NCBI GenBank assembly: GCA_041688215.1 | Contig: JBDNIO010000243.1 | Location: 1-11,391 of the forward strand | Direction of reading: 5' to 3' | DNA from: JBDNIO01 sp041688215 | GTDB taxonomy: Bacteria > Pseudomonadota > Gammaproteobacteria > Nevskiales > Salinisphaeraceae | DNA: 11,391 bases | In this document: piece by piece, positions 1 through 7,390 of the stretch | Layout of the letters: each line of letters begins with the position of its first letter | Position numbering within the stretch: position 1 is the first letter of the stretch | Translations under genes and position numbers: made by a program | The notes under the pieces: model-generated | The model's database searches: none | Told to the model about the DNA's origin: nothing | Seen by the model: the letters and a program-made list of their open reading frames with translations, nothing else

Positions 1-951
<951 letters not shown>

Positions 952-1088
952 ATTTAGTCTAACTGGTGCAACTTTCGCATCCGAAGACGCTAGGTTACGT
1001 GAGCGATCCCAAGCTTTACGCTTTGGATACTCTATTGGTACATGGCTTTTGCCACACCCAACGGAGCACCCACACAAGTCACTTATCT

Positions 1089-1102
1089 AATTGTTAAAGA
1101 GC
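1089..1102 (-). promoter_or_regulatory. rrn boxA antitermination site
   Basis: The minus strand reads GCTCTTTAACAATT, matching the boxA of gammaproteobacterial rrn leaders (TGCTCTTTAACA core). In the family boxA RNA is bound by NusB-NusE to start antitermination across the rRNA operon. Its place about 30 nt after the predicted start site and just after a boxB-like hairpin fits that role. Confidence 0.88.
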
Positions 1103-1108
1103 GTTCCT

Positions 1109-1130
1109 GCAAGCGCTTTAAGCGCGTTGC
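1109..1130 (-). promoter_or_regulatory. boxB-like hairpin in the rrn leader
   Basis: The minus strand contains GCGCTT AAAGCGC flanked by GCAA and TTGC, forming a compact inverted repeat directly upstream of boxA. The order hairpin then boxA is that of boxB-boxA in rrn leaders. The role is inferred from position; the pairing is visible in the sequence. Confidence 0.6.
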
Positions 1131-1139
1131 GGAGGGCGT

Positions 1140-1190
1140 ATTATAGGGACCGTAATCTAACTGTCAACAAAAAACTGAAAAGAATTTACA
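1140..1190 (-). promoter_or_regulatory. rrn P1-type promoter with UP-like element
   Basis: On the minus strand a perfect -35 TTGACA (1162-1167) and a perfect -10 TATAAT (1140-1145) are separated by 16 bp, a spacing typical of rRNA P1 promoters. The -10 is followed by a GC-rich discriminator (ACGCCCTCCGC), the kind linked to ppGpp/DksA control. Upstream of the -35, about 1168-1190, the sequence is A/T-rich (TTCTTTTCAGTTTTTTG), resembling an UP element for the RNA polymerase alpha subunit. The start is expected near 1131-1133. No second (P2) promoter is evident between here and 16S. Confidence 0.88.
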
Positions 1191-1305
1191 GATCGCCATG
1201 AATAAAGGGCTAGCGGTTTTTCCATTGCATGCTGCGGCGCGCAATAACGGCCAGATTCACGGGTTTGGCGCATATTTCGCCCTGAATTCGCTAAAGAATG
1301 TGGGA

Positions 1306-2523
1306 CTATTCTGTGGTTTGCACTTTGGCAATACGGCGTTTCCCGACTCTTATTATGTGTGTTACGCCGCTGATGATGCTTATACCAGGGTCTTCGACTC
1401 TTTCATCATCAACCCTCACCGCACCCTGTTTGATCAGGCGCATGCCTTCGCCGTTGCTTTGCGTCAAGCCCGCAGCTTTCAGGAACGCAGCAATCTGCAT
1501 GCCCTGCGCCCCAACGGCTACTTCCAGTAACTCGAGGTCCTCGGGAACAACGCCTTGCTGAAAGTGGGCAACAAACGCGGCCTGCGCCGCCCTGGCCGCT
1601 CCTGCACCATGAAACCGAGCCACGATCTCTTCCGCCAGCAGAAATTTTATATCGCGCGGATTGGCGCCTCCGGACACATCATCTTGATAACGCCGCACTT
1701 CGGCGAGCGGCTTGAAGGACAGCAATTCAAAATAACGCCACATCAAGTCGTCCGAAATCGACATAAGCTTGCCGAACTGTTCCTCCGGCGGTTCTTCTAT
1801 ACCTATATAGTTGTCGAGCGACTTGGACATCTTGTTCACGCCGTCCAGCCCTTCCAGCAGCGGCATGGTCAATACCAGCTGCGGCTTTTGGCCATAGGCC
1901 TGCTGTAATTGCCGCCCGACCAGCAGGTTAAATTTCTGGTCCGTGCCGCCGAGCTCCACATCCGCTTTCAAGGCCACGGAGTCGTAGCCCTGAACCAGTG
2001 GATACAGGAATTCATGGATGGCGATCGCCTGGCCGGCTTTATAACGCTTGTTGAAATCGTCACGCTCGAGCATGCGCGCAACCGTGTGGTTGGCGGCCAG
2101 TTTGATCATATCCGCGGAGGTTAATTTATTCAGCCAGCGCGAGTTGAATTTCACGCGTGTGCGGTCTGCCTCCAGCACCTTGAATATCTGTGACTCGTAG
2201 GTCGCCGCGTTCGCAGCAACTTGCTCCACGGTCAGCGGCTTGCGCGTTACGTTCTTGCCGGTGGGATCTCCGATCATGCCGGTGAAATCGCCGATCAGGA
2301 ATACCACCTCGTGCCCGAATTCCTGAAAGGCGCGCATTTTATTCAGTAAAACCGTATGCCCCAGGTGCAAATCCGGCGCGGTGGGATCGAATCCGGCCTT
2401 GATTACCAGGGGCTCCCCAGAAGCTGCGCTAGCGGCCAGACGTTGCTCGAATTCGCCATCTGGAATAAGCTCTTGCGCGCCGCGGCGGATTTCCTGTAGC
2501 TGGTCTTTCATTTGATCATTCAC
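1306..2523 (-). CDS. tyrS: Tyrosyl-tRNA synthetase (TyrRS, TyrZ-like)
   Basis: This cytoplasmic class I aminoacyl-tRNA synthetase activates tyrosine with ATP and charges tRNA-Tyr. The 405-residue product has the HIGH-type motif HLGH at residues 53-56, the KMSKS motif at 231-235, the tyrosine-pocket region around YPLVQGYDS (174-182) and a C-terminal S4-like RNA-binding domain (about 343-402). Length and the GDFTGMIGDPTGK segment fit the TyrZ type found beside rrn in Pseudomonas. The start is ambiguous: the annotated GTG (2523) lies 12 nt upstream of an in-frame ATG (2511), neither has a well-spaced Shine-Dalgarno, and the ATG (MKDQLQEI) looks closer to family N-termini. It is codirectional with the downstream rRNA operon, with about 116 bp between its stop and the rrn UP region and no convincing terminator between them. 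Confidence 0.97.
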   Translation of the reverse strand: MNDQMKDQLQEIRRGAQELIPDGEFEQRLAASAASGEPLVIKAGFDPTAPDLHLGHTVLLNKMRAFQEFGHEVVFLIGDFTGMIGDPTGKNVTRKPLTVEQVAANAATYESQIFKVLEADRTRVKFNSRWLNKLTSADMIKLAANHTVARMLERDDFNKRYKAGQAIAIHEFLYPLVQGYDSVALKADVELGGTDQKFNLLVGRQLQQAYGQKPQLVLTMPLLEGLDGVNKMSKSLDNYIGIEEPPEEQFGKLMSISDDLMWRYFELLSFKPLAEVRRYQDDVSGGANPRDIKFLLAEEIVARFHGAGAARAAQAAFVAHFQQGVVPEDLELLEVAVGAQGMQIAAFLKAAGLTQSNGEGMRLIKQGAVRVDDERVEDPGISIISGVTHIIRVGKRRIAKVQTTE

Positions 2524-2622
2524 GGGTCGAGAACTTTCCTTAAAACAGTGTGTCTTATCAGGTCATATCCGGCGTCAATTAACATTCTACCCGCAAAAGC
2601 CTTGCTAAATATAGGAATTTGT

Positions 2623-2645
2623 GGTTATTTATGCAAAAAATAACC
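2623..2645. promoter_or_regulatory. Inverted repeat in the tyrS / M23 divergent intergenic region
   Basis: GGTTATTT (2623-2630) and AAATAACC (2638-2645) form a perfect 8-bp inverted repeat with a 7-nt spacer. A near-symmetric extension (TTGT before, AACAA after) is spoiled by one extra base. It sits 77 bp before the M23 start and 100 bp before tyrS, so it could be an operator for either gene. A weak -35/-10 pair overlaps it on the plus strand (TTGCTA 2602-2607, TATTTA 2626-2631, 18-bp spacing). I do not recognise the binding protein, and function is not shown. Confidence 0.35.
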
Positions 2646-2721
2646 AACAATCCTAAGTTCGCAAGGCATTTTGTCGATACCGTAACTTAAGCCAATCACA
2701 AACAGCGAAGGGCGACTATCT

Positions 2722-4209
2722 ATGAGCAGGATAGGGGAAGATTATATCTGGCTGGCAAAACCGCAGCGCAAACAACCCTCACTTCGCATGCTGGGGTTCG
2801 CAATAGGCATCCCCCTCGTGGTTGGCGCGGTGAGCCTGGCGAACTGGGACCAGCCGGAGTCCTCAGCCAATAAAGCGCGTGCGATGATCTCTCCGGTTTC
2901 CGCTGCCGAAGCAAAAGCAAGCGACGAGGTCGGCAAGTTTGATACCGATATGGACGTTGCGCTCATACCCACCGAAGTTCACGAAATTATCCCGCCTGCT
3001 GCGCCAGAATCAGAAACCACTGCCACCATATCCACCCCCCTGCCGCCCGCGACGGATGCCGCAGCCAAAAGCAATAAGGCGTCGCGCACGCCAGCGCCTG
3101 ACTGGATAAACGTAAAAATCGAGAGCGGCGACACTCTGTCCCTGGCATTTCTGCGCTATGACCTATCCTATCGCGATTCACTGACGATCTCGCATCTGCC
3201 GAACTATGGATCGCGATTTACCCGCGGCTTGAAAACCGGTGATTCTTTCAGGGTGAAAGCCGATGCCAATGGCCGCGTTCTGGCGCTTGAGTTTCCACTC
3301 GACGAAATCCGCACACTCGAGTTACGTCGTGATGCAGATAGCTTCACCTCCAACGCTTCGGAAGCCAGCGTGGAGCACCGTGTCGCCTACGCCGTGGGCA
3401 CCATCGACACCAGTTTTTATGTGGATGCGCTGGAAGCCGGGCTTTCAGACAACCTGATCATGAATCTGGCCTATATTTACGGCTGGGACATCGACTTTGT
3501 TCAGGACATTCGCGCTGGTGACCGTTTCATCGTGGTTTACGACGAGCTTTATCGCGACGGCGAAAAAATTCGCGATGGCAAGATCCTGGCCGCCGAATTC
3601 CAGAACCAGGGGCGCGCCCTCAAGGCGCTGCGCTACACCAACAACGAAGGCGAAAGCGCTTATTACGCGCCGGACGGCCGGGTCATGAAAAAGGCATTTT
3701 TACGTGTGCCGATGGACCAGTTTCGCATCAGCTCGCACTTCAACCTGCAGCGCAAACATCCCATCCTGAACACCATACGCGCGCACTCGGGCACCGATTA
3801 CGCCGCCGCCACGGGCACCCCGATTAAAGCAGCGGGCGACGGGCGCATCGCTTTCCGGGGCCGCAAGGGTGGCTATGGCAACCTGATAGAAATCCGCCAC
3901 AACAACCGCATCAGCACGCGTTATGGGCATATGTCCCGTTTTCGCAGCGGCTTGGGCAATGGCAGCTTTGTGCGCCAGGGCCAGACCATCGGCTACGTGG
4001 GGCAATCCGGTTTAGCTACGGGTCCACACCTGCATTATGAATTCCGCGTTTACGGGGCGCCGAAGAACCCGGAAACCGTGGCGTTACCCAAAGCTGATCC
4101 GCTGCCCAAAAAATACATGGAAGAATTCAAGCGCAAGAGCGCACCCCTGGTAGCACAGATCGAGGCGCTGGACCGTATCCAGGTAGCCTCTAATTCCGGG
4201 ATGCAATAG
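2722..4209 (+). CDS. M23-family murein metallopeptidase with OapA/LysM-like domain
   Basis: This is a predicted zinc endopeptidase that cuts peptidoglycan cross-links in the periplasm, resembling MepM/YebA-type enzymes. The 495 residues contain one N-terminal membrane segment (about 21-41) acting as signal anchor, a Pro/Ala-rich linker (about 75-125), a LysM/OapA-like wall-binding region (about 127-200), a middle domain (about 215-335) and a C-terminal M23 domain (about 338-455). Family zinc ligands are visible as H355 and D359 (HSGTD) and H438 (HLH). H403 (YGHM) and H436 match the other two active-site histidines, so it should be active. The ATG at 2722 has GAAGGG 9 nt upstream. It is followed after 27 bp by anmK in the same frame and direction, suggesting cotranscription of wall cutting and recycling. 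The same pairing, from memory, occurs in Pseudomonas (PA0667-PA0666). Confidence 0.93.
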   Translation: MSRIGEDYIWLAKPQRKQPSLRMLGFAIGIPLVVGAVSLANWDQPESSANKARAMISPVSAAEAKASDEVGKFDTDMDVALIPTEVHEIIPPAAPESETTATISTPLPPATDAAAKSNKASRTPAPDWINVKIESGDTLSLAFLRYDLSYRDSLTISHLPNYGSRFTRGLKTGDSFRVKADANGRVLALEFPLDEIRTLELRRDADSFTSNASEASVEHRVAYAVGTIDTSFYVDALEAGLSDNLIMNLAYIYGWDIDFVQDIRAGDRFIVVYDELYRDGEKIRDGKILAAEFQNQGRALKALRYTNNEGESAYYAPDGRVMKKAFLRVPMDQFRISSHFNLQRKHPILNTIRAHSGTDYAAATGTPIKAAGDGRIAFRGRKGGYGNLIEIRHNNRISTRYGHMSRFRSGLGNGSFVRQGQTIGYVGQSGLATGPHLHYEFRVYGAPKNPETVALPKADPLPKKYMEEFKRKSAPLVAQIEALDRIQVASNSGMQ

Positions 4210-4236
4210 CGGCTTCATCGCCGTTGGGCCCCTTCC

Positions 4237-5367
4237 GTGCCGGCACTTTATATCGGCCTTATTTCCGGCACCAGCATGGATGCCGTGGACGCCGCGCTGG
4301 TCGACCTGGAAGACCCGCGTCGTCCTGTAATACTGGCCCGCCACGCCGAACCTCCGGAAGCCAAACTACGCTCAGAACTGCTGAGCTTGTCGCAGGATGT
4401 CGCTGGCGTAACGCTGGCCAAACTCGGTGAGCTTGATCAGCGCGTAGGCCACTGGTTCGCGGATGCGGCACAAAATCTAATCGAGTCCAGCGGTGTTTCA
4501 TCTAAAAGCGTTCTCGGAATAGCTAATCACGGCCAGACTCTGCATCATGCCCCGCGCGGGCAATATCCCTTCAGCCTGCAAATTGGCGACAGTAATGTGG
4601 TAGCGGCACGTACCGGTATTACCACCGTCGGCCAGTTTCGCGGCGCCGACATCGCCGCCGGCGGTGAAGGCGCACCGCTGGCGCCAGCGCTACACCACCA
4701 GATCTTTCAGCACGCCCACGAACACCGCTGTGTTATCAACCTGGGCGGCATTGCCAACATTACTCTGCTGCGTGCCAACCCGGATTCGGAAGATACCTCG
4801 CAAGTGCTGGGCCTGGACACCGGCCCCGCCAGCGCATTGATGGATGCCTGGATTTCAGAACACCTGGGTGACCCGCAGGATACGGATGCGCGATGGGCGC
4901 GTGGCGGCCAGGTAGACGAGACGTTGCTAAGTCATTTGCTGCAGGAACCGTATTTTCATCTTGGCGCGCCCAAAAGTACGGGCCGCGAACATTTCAATCT
5001 GGACTGGCTGCGCAATCAGCTTGCCGCCCTGCCACAGCCGCCCGACCCGGTAGACGTACAGCGCACCCTGTGCGAACTCTCGGCACGCACTATTGCGGAT
5101 GCCGTTGAAGAATATGGCCCGGATACCCAACGCGTGCTGTTGTGCGGCGGCGGTGCCAGGAATCCTCTCTTGCGTGAGCGCATTGCGTCCCTGCTGGCCC
5201 CGTGCAGCGTGGAACTCAGCGATGATTACGGCGTAGACGGCGACTGGGTAGAGGCACTTGCGTTTGCCTGGCTGGCGATGCGCACAATCAAGGGATTGCC
5301 GGGCAACGTACCGAGCGTAACCGGCGCGTCACGCGCGGTGGTTCTGGGTGGGGTTTATGCGCCGTGA
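4237..5367 (+). CDS. anmK: Anhydro-N-acetylmuramic acid kinase
   Basis: AnmK phosphorylates and opens 1,6-anhydro-MurNAc, released by lytic transglycosylases, to give MurNAc-6-phosphate for cell-wall recycling in the cytoplasm. The 376-residue length fits the family (about 370). The N-terminal GLISGTSMDAVD (residues 7-18) is the diagnostic phosphate-binding motif. NHGQTLHH, FRGADIAAGGEGAPL, NLGGIANIT, LDTGPASALMD (D194 in the DTGP segment is the likely catalytic base) and a late CGGGARN segment follow in family order. The start is a GTG with poor Shine-Dalgarno. No ATG, GTG or TTG lies in frame between the M23 stop and this codon, and protein similarity begins directly here, so translation may be coupled to the upstream gene 27 bp away. 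The TGA stop (5365-5367) lies inside the first unit of a heptamer repeat array. Confidence 0.96.
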   Translation: MPALYIGLISGTSMDAVDAALVDLEDPRRPVILARHAEPPEAKLRSELLSLSQDVAGVTLAKLGELDQRVGHWFADAAQNLIESSGVSSKSVLGIANHGQTLHHAPRGQYPFSLQIGDSNVVAARTGITTVGQFRGADIAAGGEGAPLAPALHHQIFQHAHEHRCVINLGGIANITLLRANPDSEDTSQVLGLDTGPASALMDAWISEHLGDPQDTDARWARGGQVDETLLSHLLQEPYFHLGAPKSTGREHFNLDWLRNQLAALPQPPDPVDVQRTLCELSARTIADAVEEYGPDTQRVLLCGGGARNPLLRERIASLLAPCSVELSDDYGVDGDWVEALAFAWLAMRTIKGLPGNVPSVTGASRAVVLGGVYAP

Positions 5368-5444
5368 GGCGTGAGGCGTGAGGCGTGAGGCGTGAGGCGT
5401 GAGGCGTGAGGCGTGAGGCGTGAGGCGTGAGGCGTGAGGCGTGA
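5364..5444. repeat. Tandem heptamer array, 11 x GTGAGGC plus partial copy
   Basis: Eleven perfect head-to-tail copies of GTGAGGC occupy 5364-5440, followed by GTGA and then a degenerate GTGAATGAGGC. The first unit supplies the anmK TGA stop. Because the period is 7 and each unit contains TGA, the plus strand gives stops in all three frames, while the minus strand (GCCTCAC) stays open and creates a spurious repetitive ORF. Perfect identity between copies points to recent expansion by slippage, and copy number is likely variable between strains. See the inverted copies at 5553-5580. Confidence 0.97.
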
Positions 5445-5552
5445 ATGAGGCTATTTCGTTCTCTCACTGTCAAGCACTTTTATTAACTTTATTTTAGGAC
5501 CTAACGGCCAAGATACGGGGCAAATTACTACGCGAGGGCACATAGCTTCTCC

Positions 5553-5580
5553 GCCTCACGCCTCACCCCTTTCGCCTCAC
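5553..5580. repeat. Inverted copies of the same heptamer (GCCTCAC x3)
   Basis: GCCTCAC occurs at 5553-5559, 5560-5566 and 5574-5580, the last ending four bases from the erpA stop codon. These are reverse complements of the 5364-5440 array. The stretch 5552-5566 can pair perfectly over 15 bp with the array in about nine alternative registers. Seen from erpA, its 3' flank also begins with GTGAGGC units, so the two convergent genes have the same repeat after their stops. The intervening 5445-5551 is AT-rich unassigned DNA in which I see no gene. No T-tract follows either arm, so this is not a canonical intrinsic terminator. Confidence 0.9.
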
Positions 5581-5584
5581 GCAA

Positions 5585-5962
5585 TTATACCGAGAAGGAA
5601 TTTCCGCAGCCGCAGGTAGTACTGGCGTTGGGGTTGCGAATCACGAACTGCGCGCCTTCTACCCCGTCGGAAAAATCAATTTCTGCGCCGCCCAGGTACA
5701 TGATACTCATGGGGTCGGTCAAAAGGGTTACGCCCTGTTTCTCGACCTGGGTGTCGCCATCTTCGATATTCTCATCGAAGGTGAAGCCATACTGAAACCC
5801 TGAACAGCCGCCGCCGGAAACAAACACCCGCAGCTTGAGCGCGGGGTTGTTTTCTTCCTGCAACAGCGCGTGCACCTTGCTCGCCGCAGAATCGGTAAAG
5901 ATCAGCAGTGGCTCGTCTGCGGCCGCATCTGTGGGGGTGTGTTGTTGAACTGCTTCGCTCAT
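5585..5962 (-). CDS. erpA: Iron-sulfur cluster insertion protein ErpA (A-type carrier)
   Basis: ErpA receives Fe-S clusters from the Isc or Suf scaffold and delivers them to cytoplasmic apoproteins, including isoprenoid-pathway enzymes in E. coli. The 125-residue protein has the three cluster-binding cysteines of the HesB/IscA family: C53 in GGGCSGF and C117/C119 in CGCG near the C-terminus. GGGCSGFQYGF and the FVIRNPNAS segment look ErpA-like rather than IscA-like, and the roughly 18-residue variable N-terminus is usual for proteobacterial ErpA. It lies 106 bp downstream of the bactofilin gene, so it may have its own promoter as well as operon readthrough. Convergent with anmK, the same placement as in Pseudomonas. 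Confidence 0.96.
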   Translation of the reverse strand: MSEAVQQHTPTDAAADEPLLIFTDSAASKVHALLQEENNPALKLRVFVSGGGCSGFQYGFTFDENIEDGDTQVEKQGVTLLTDPMSIMYLGGAEIDFSDGVEGAQFVIRNPNASTTCGCGNSFSV

Positions 5963-5995
5963 ATCTGGCTCATCTGTGTAGGCTAATACTTAAGA

Positions 5996-6047
5996 CAATG
6001 CATCCTTTGCGACGTTCGCGCAAGCCCTGACCTCTCCTGATGCATTG
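5996..6047 (-). promoter_or_regulatory. Nested inverted repeat upstream of erpA
   Basis: A perfect 9-bp inverted repeat, CAATGCATC (5996-6004) and GATGCATTG (6039-6047), encloses a smaller hairpin (GCGA/TCGC around 6009-6019). It lies 34 bp before the erpA start and would form a structured 5' leader or an operator. No recognised riboswitch or IscR motif was identified, and no clear -35/-10 pair was found. Function is inferred only from position. Confidence 0.35.
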
Positions 6048-6068
6048 CGCATGGCCACCCGGATTGCG

Positions 6069-6617
6069 CTACAAACTGATTTTACCCTGATTCGCCGCAG
6101 CCGAACTACTGCTTACCCCAGTGTTGGTAGTGCCCCCAGCAGCGGCCTTATCCCGACTGTTAGGGTCTTCCACGGGCCTTCTTGCGGGGGGTATCGCGGT
6201 TACTTTTTCCGCACTCTCACCTTCGTAGACCATTTGACCATTGACCATGGCGCCGCTGGTCATTTCGATTAGTTTATAATACACGTTGCCGTTAACGCGC
6301 GCCTTGGCGGACAAGGTAATACGCGCCGCAGCATGTACATCGCCCTCGACCGTACCGTTGAGCACCACATGCGGCACACGAATATCGCCTTCGACCGACC
6401 CGGACTCGCTAATGCTCAGCACGGCATTCTTGTCGGACTCCGCAATAACCTTGCCCTTGATCTTGCCGTCTACATGCAAGCCGCCGGCAAAACGAATATC
6501 GCCGGACAATTCACTTTGCCGGCCAATCAGGGTATCTACGGTGCTGGTCGGCTTGGCAGGCTTCGCTACCTTATTGCTGGCTACTTCATCCTTGCTGTTA
6601 TTGTCCCTGCCCCACAT
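6069..6617 (-). CDS. Bactofilin (polymer-forming cytoskeletal protein)
   Basis: Bactofilins form nucleotide-free beta-helical filaments, usually at the inner membrane, and scaffold cell-wall enzymes. The 182-residue protein has a short polar N-terminus (1-27), a DUF583 core of short hydrophobic/glycine repeats (about 28-135; GDIRFAGGLHVDGKIKG, GSVEGDIRVPHVVLNGTV and RVNGNVYYKLIEM are typical turns) and a disordered C-terminal tail rich in Pro, Gly, Ser and Asn (about 136-182). A strong AGGAGG (6623-6628) lies 5 nt before the ATG. It starts 23 bp after the upstream DUF6776 gene stop, suggesting an argC-DUF6776-bactofilin operon. No signal peptide or membrane segment is visible, so membrane attachment, if any, might come from a partner. 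Confidence 0.93.
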   Translation of the reverse strand: MWGRDNNSKDEVASNKVAKPAKPTSTVDTLIGRQSELSGDIRFAGGLHVDGKIKGKVIAESDKNAVLSISESGSVEGDIRVPHVVLNGTVEGDVHAAARITLSAKARVNGNVYYKLIEMTSGAMVNGQMVYEGESAEKVTAIPPARRPVEDPNSRDKAAAGGTTNTGVSSSSAAANQGKISL

Positions 6618-6640
6618 AAAAACCTCCTCTTTATGGCATG

Positions 6641-7390
6641 TTAGCCGTTTGTCTGTGTCAGCTCATTCCAGTCGTATCGATCCACAAACGAGTCTTCGTC
6701 GCGATTGCGCGGTACTACTTCGATCTCCACGAGGGTGGGATCAAAATTTTTCGGCAGACGGAAGGTACCCGTCAACTCCTGAAAATACTTGAAAGAGAAC
6801 ACAATATTGGTCTTGGAATCAAGCGCCATCTTGTCCCAGGTAACGCTGATTGCTTCGTCATTGCGCAAACCATCAACGCGCAGGCGTACATCGCCTTTAA
6901 CCGTCTTGTCGTGCCGGGCCGACTGAATGAGCACCAGATTGTAAGTGTAGGTGCGCCGTTTGCTTGTTTCACTCAGGCTGAACTGCTGCACGCGCAAGCC
7001 GGCTTTGGCCTGCTCGGGCGAGAGAATTCCGCGGTAAAAAGCCAGTTCCTTTTTTGACTCTTCGACCTGGGCCTGGAGTTCAGTCAGCGCTTGTTGCAGT
7101 TCACTGCCCGCAGCGGTATCGACATCGCTGGAGCGTTCCAGCGCAACGATACGCGCATTCAAAGCACGATTTTCCTCTTTCAGCCGACGGTTATCCTGGG
7201 CCAGGCGTTTTATATCCGTTTCGGCACGCTGCTCCGAGACCTGGTAAGTCTGGTAAATATCCTGCGCCTGTGACCGGCCCAGCGCGTACAACGCCCAGGC
7301 AAACGCCAGCGCCAGCGCTGCCGCACCCGCAATATACAGCCGGCGGCGTTTCTCATGCGCCTCGTCCTGGATGACAACGCGCGGACTCAC
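6641..7390 (-). CDS. DUF6776-type membrane-anchored coiled-coil protein
   Basis: Function unknown. With the GTG start at 7390 the product is 249 residues: a short basic N-terminus (KRRR at 14-17), one transmembrane helix (about 18-38), a Glu/Arg/Leu-rich coiled coil (about 45-118) and a C-terminal beta-rich domain beginning with ELAFYRGILSP, a hallmark I associate with DUF6776 (family name from memory). Topology would place the coiled coil and C-terminal domain in the periplasm (inside-positive rule). An in-frame ATG at 7453 would give 270 residues, but the extra 21 residues lie inside argC, are Gly/Pro/Trp-rich and look untypical. The GTG start overlaps the argC stop as GTGA, favouring coupled translation. 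Its place between argC and bactofilin suggests, without proof, a role with the bactofilin at the envelope. Confidence 0.82.
   Translation of the reverse strand: MSPRVVIQDEAHEKRRRLYIAGAAALALAFAWALYALGRSQAQDIYQTYQVSEQRAETDIKRLAQDNRRLKEENRALNARIVALERSSDVDTAAGSELQQALTELQAQVEESKKELAFYRGILSPEQAKAGLRVQQFSLSETSKRRTYTYNLVLIQSARHDKTVKGDVRLRVDGLRNDEAISVTWDKMALDSKTNIVFSFKYFQELTGTFRLPKNFDPTLVEIEVVPRNRDEDSFVDRYDWNELTQTNG

Larger units (their letters stand above)
952..1132 (-). other. 16S rRNA leader (pre-rRNA 5' external spacer)
   Basis: This is the transcribed leader between the rrn P1 start (near 1131-1133) and the mature 16S end. It holds, in transcript order, a boxB-like hairpin, boxA, a C(UUCG)G tetraloop hairpin at 977-990 and a 6-bp inverted repeat (945-950 with 961-966) that straddles the mature 16S 5' end. 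Such leaders bind the Nus antitermination complex and supply one arm of the processing stem. The other arm would lie downstream of 16S, outside the window. No tRNA or protein gene is visible here. Confidence 0.8.

Noticed and set aside
1198..1530. 110-residue plus-strand ORF near the rrn promoter
   Set aside because: Most of it is antisense to tyrS and it has no recognisable family. The part outside tyrS is intergenic DNA.
5288..5473. Minus-strand ORF with repeating LTPHASR heptapeptide
   Set aside because: It is only the translation of the GCCTCAC heptamer strand plus antisense of the anmK end. Three 7-bp units give a 7-residue period, and such ORFs arise whenever the repeat lacks stops.
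5468..5473. Minus-strand TTGACA in the anmK-erpA spacer as a promoter
   Set aside because: No acceptable -10 lies at 15-19 bp; the expected positions fall in the repeat, and no gene would be served.
5364..5580. CRISPR array
   Set aside because: The repeats are 7 bp, directly contiguous and without spacers, and no cas genes are nearby.
5364..5580. Canonical intrinsic terminator between anmK and erpA
   Set aside because: The stem could form, but no T-tract follows either arm and the loop would exceed 100 nt.
6045..7057. Plus-strand ORFs opposite bactofilin and the DUF6776 gene
   Set aside because: They are antisense shadows of well-supported minus-strand genes and show no family features.
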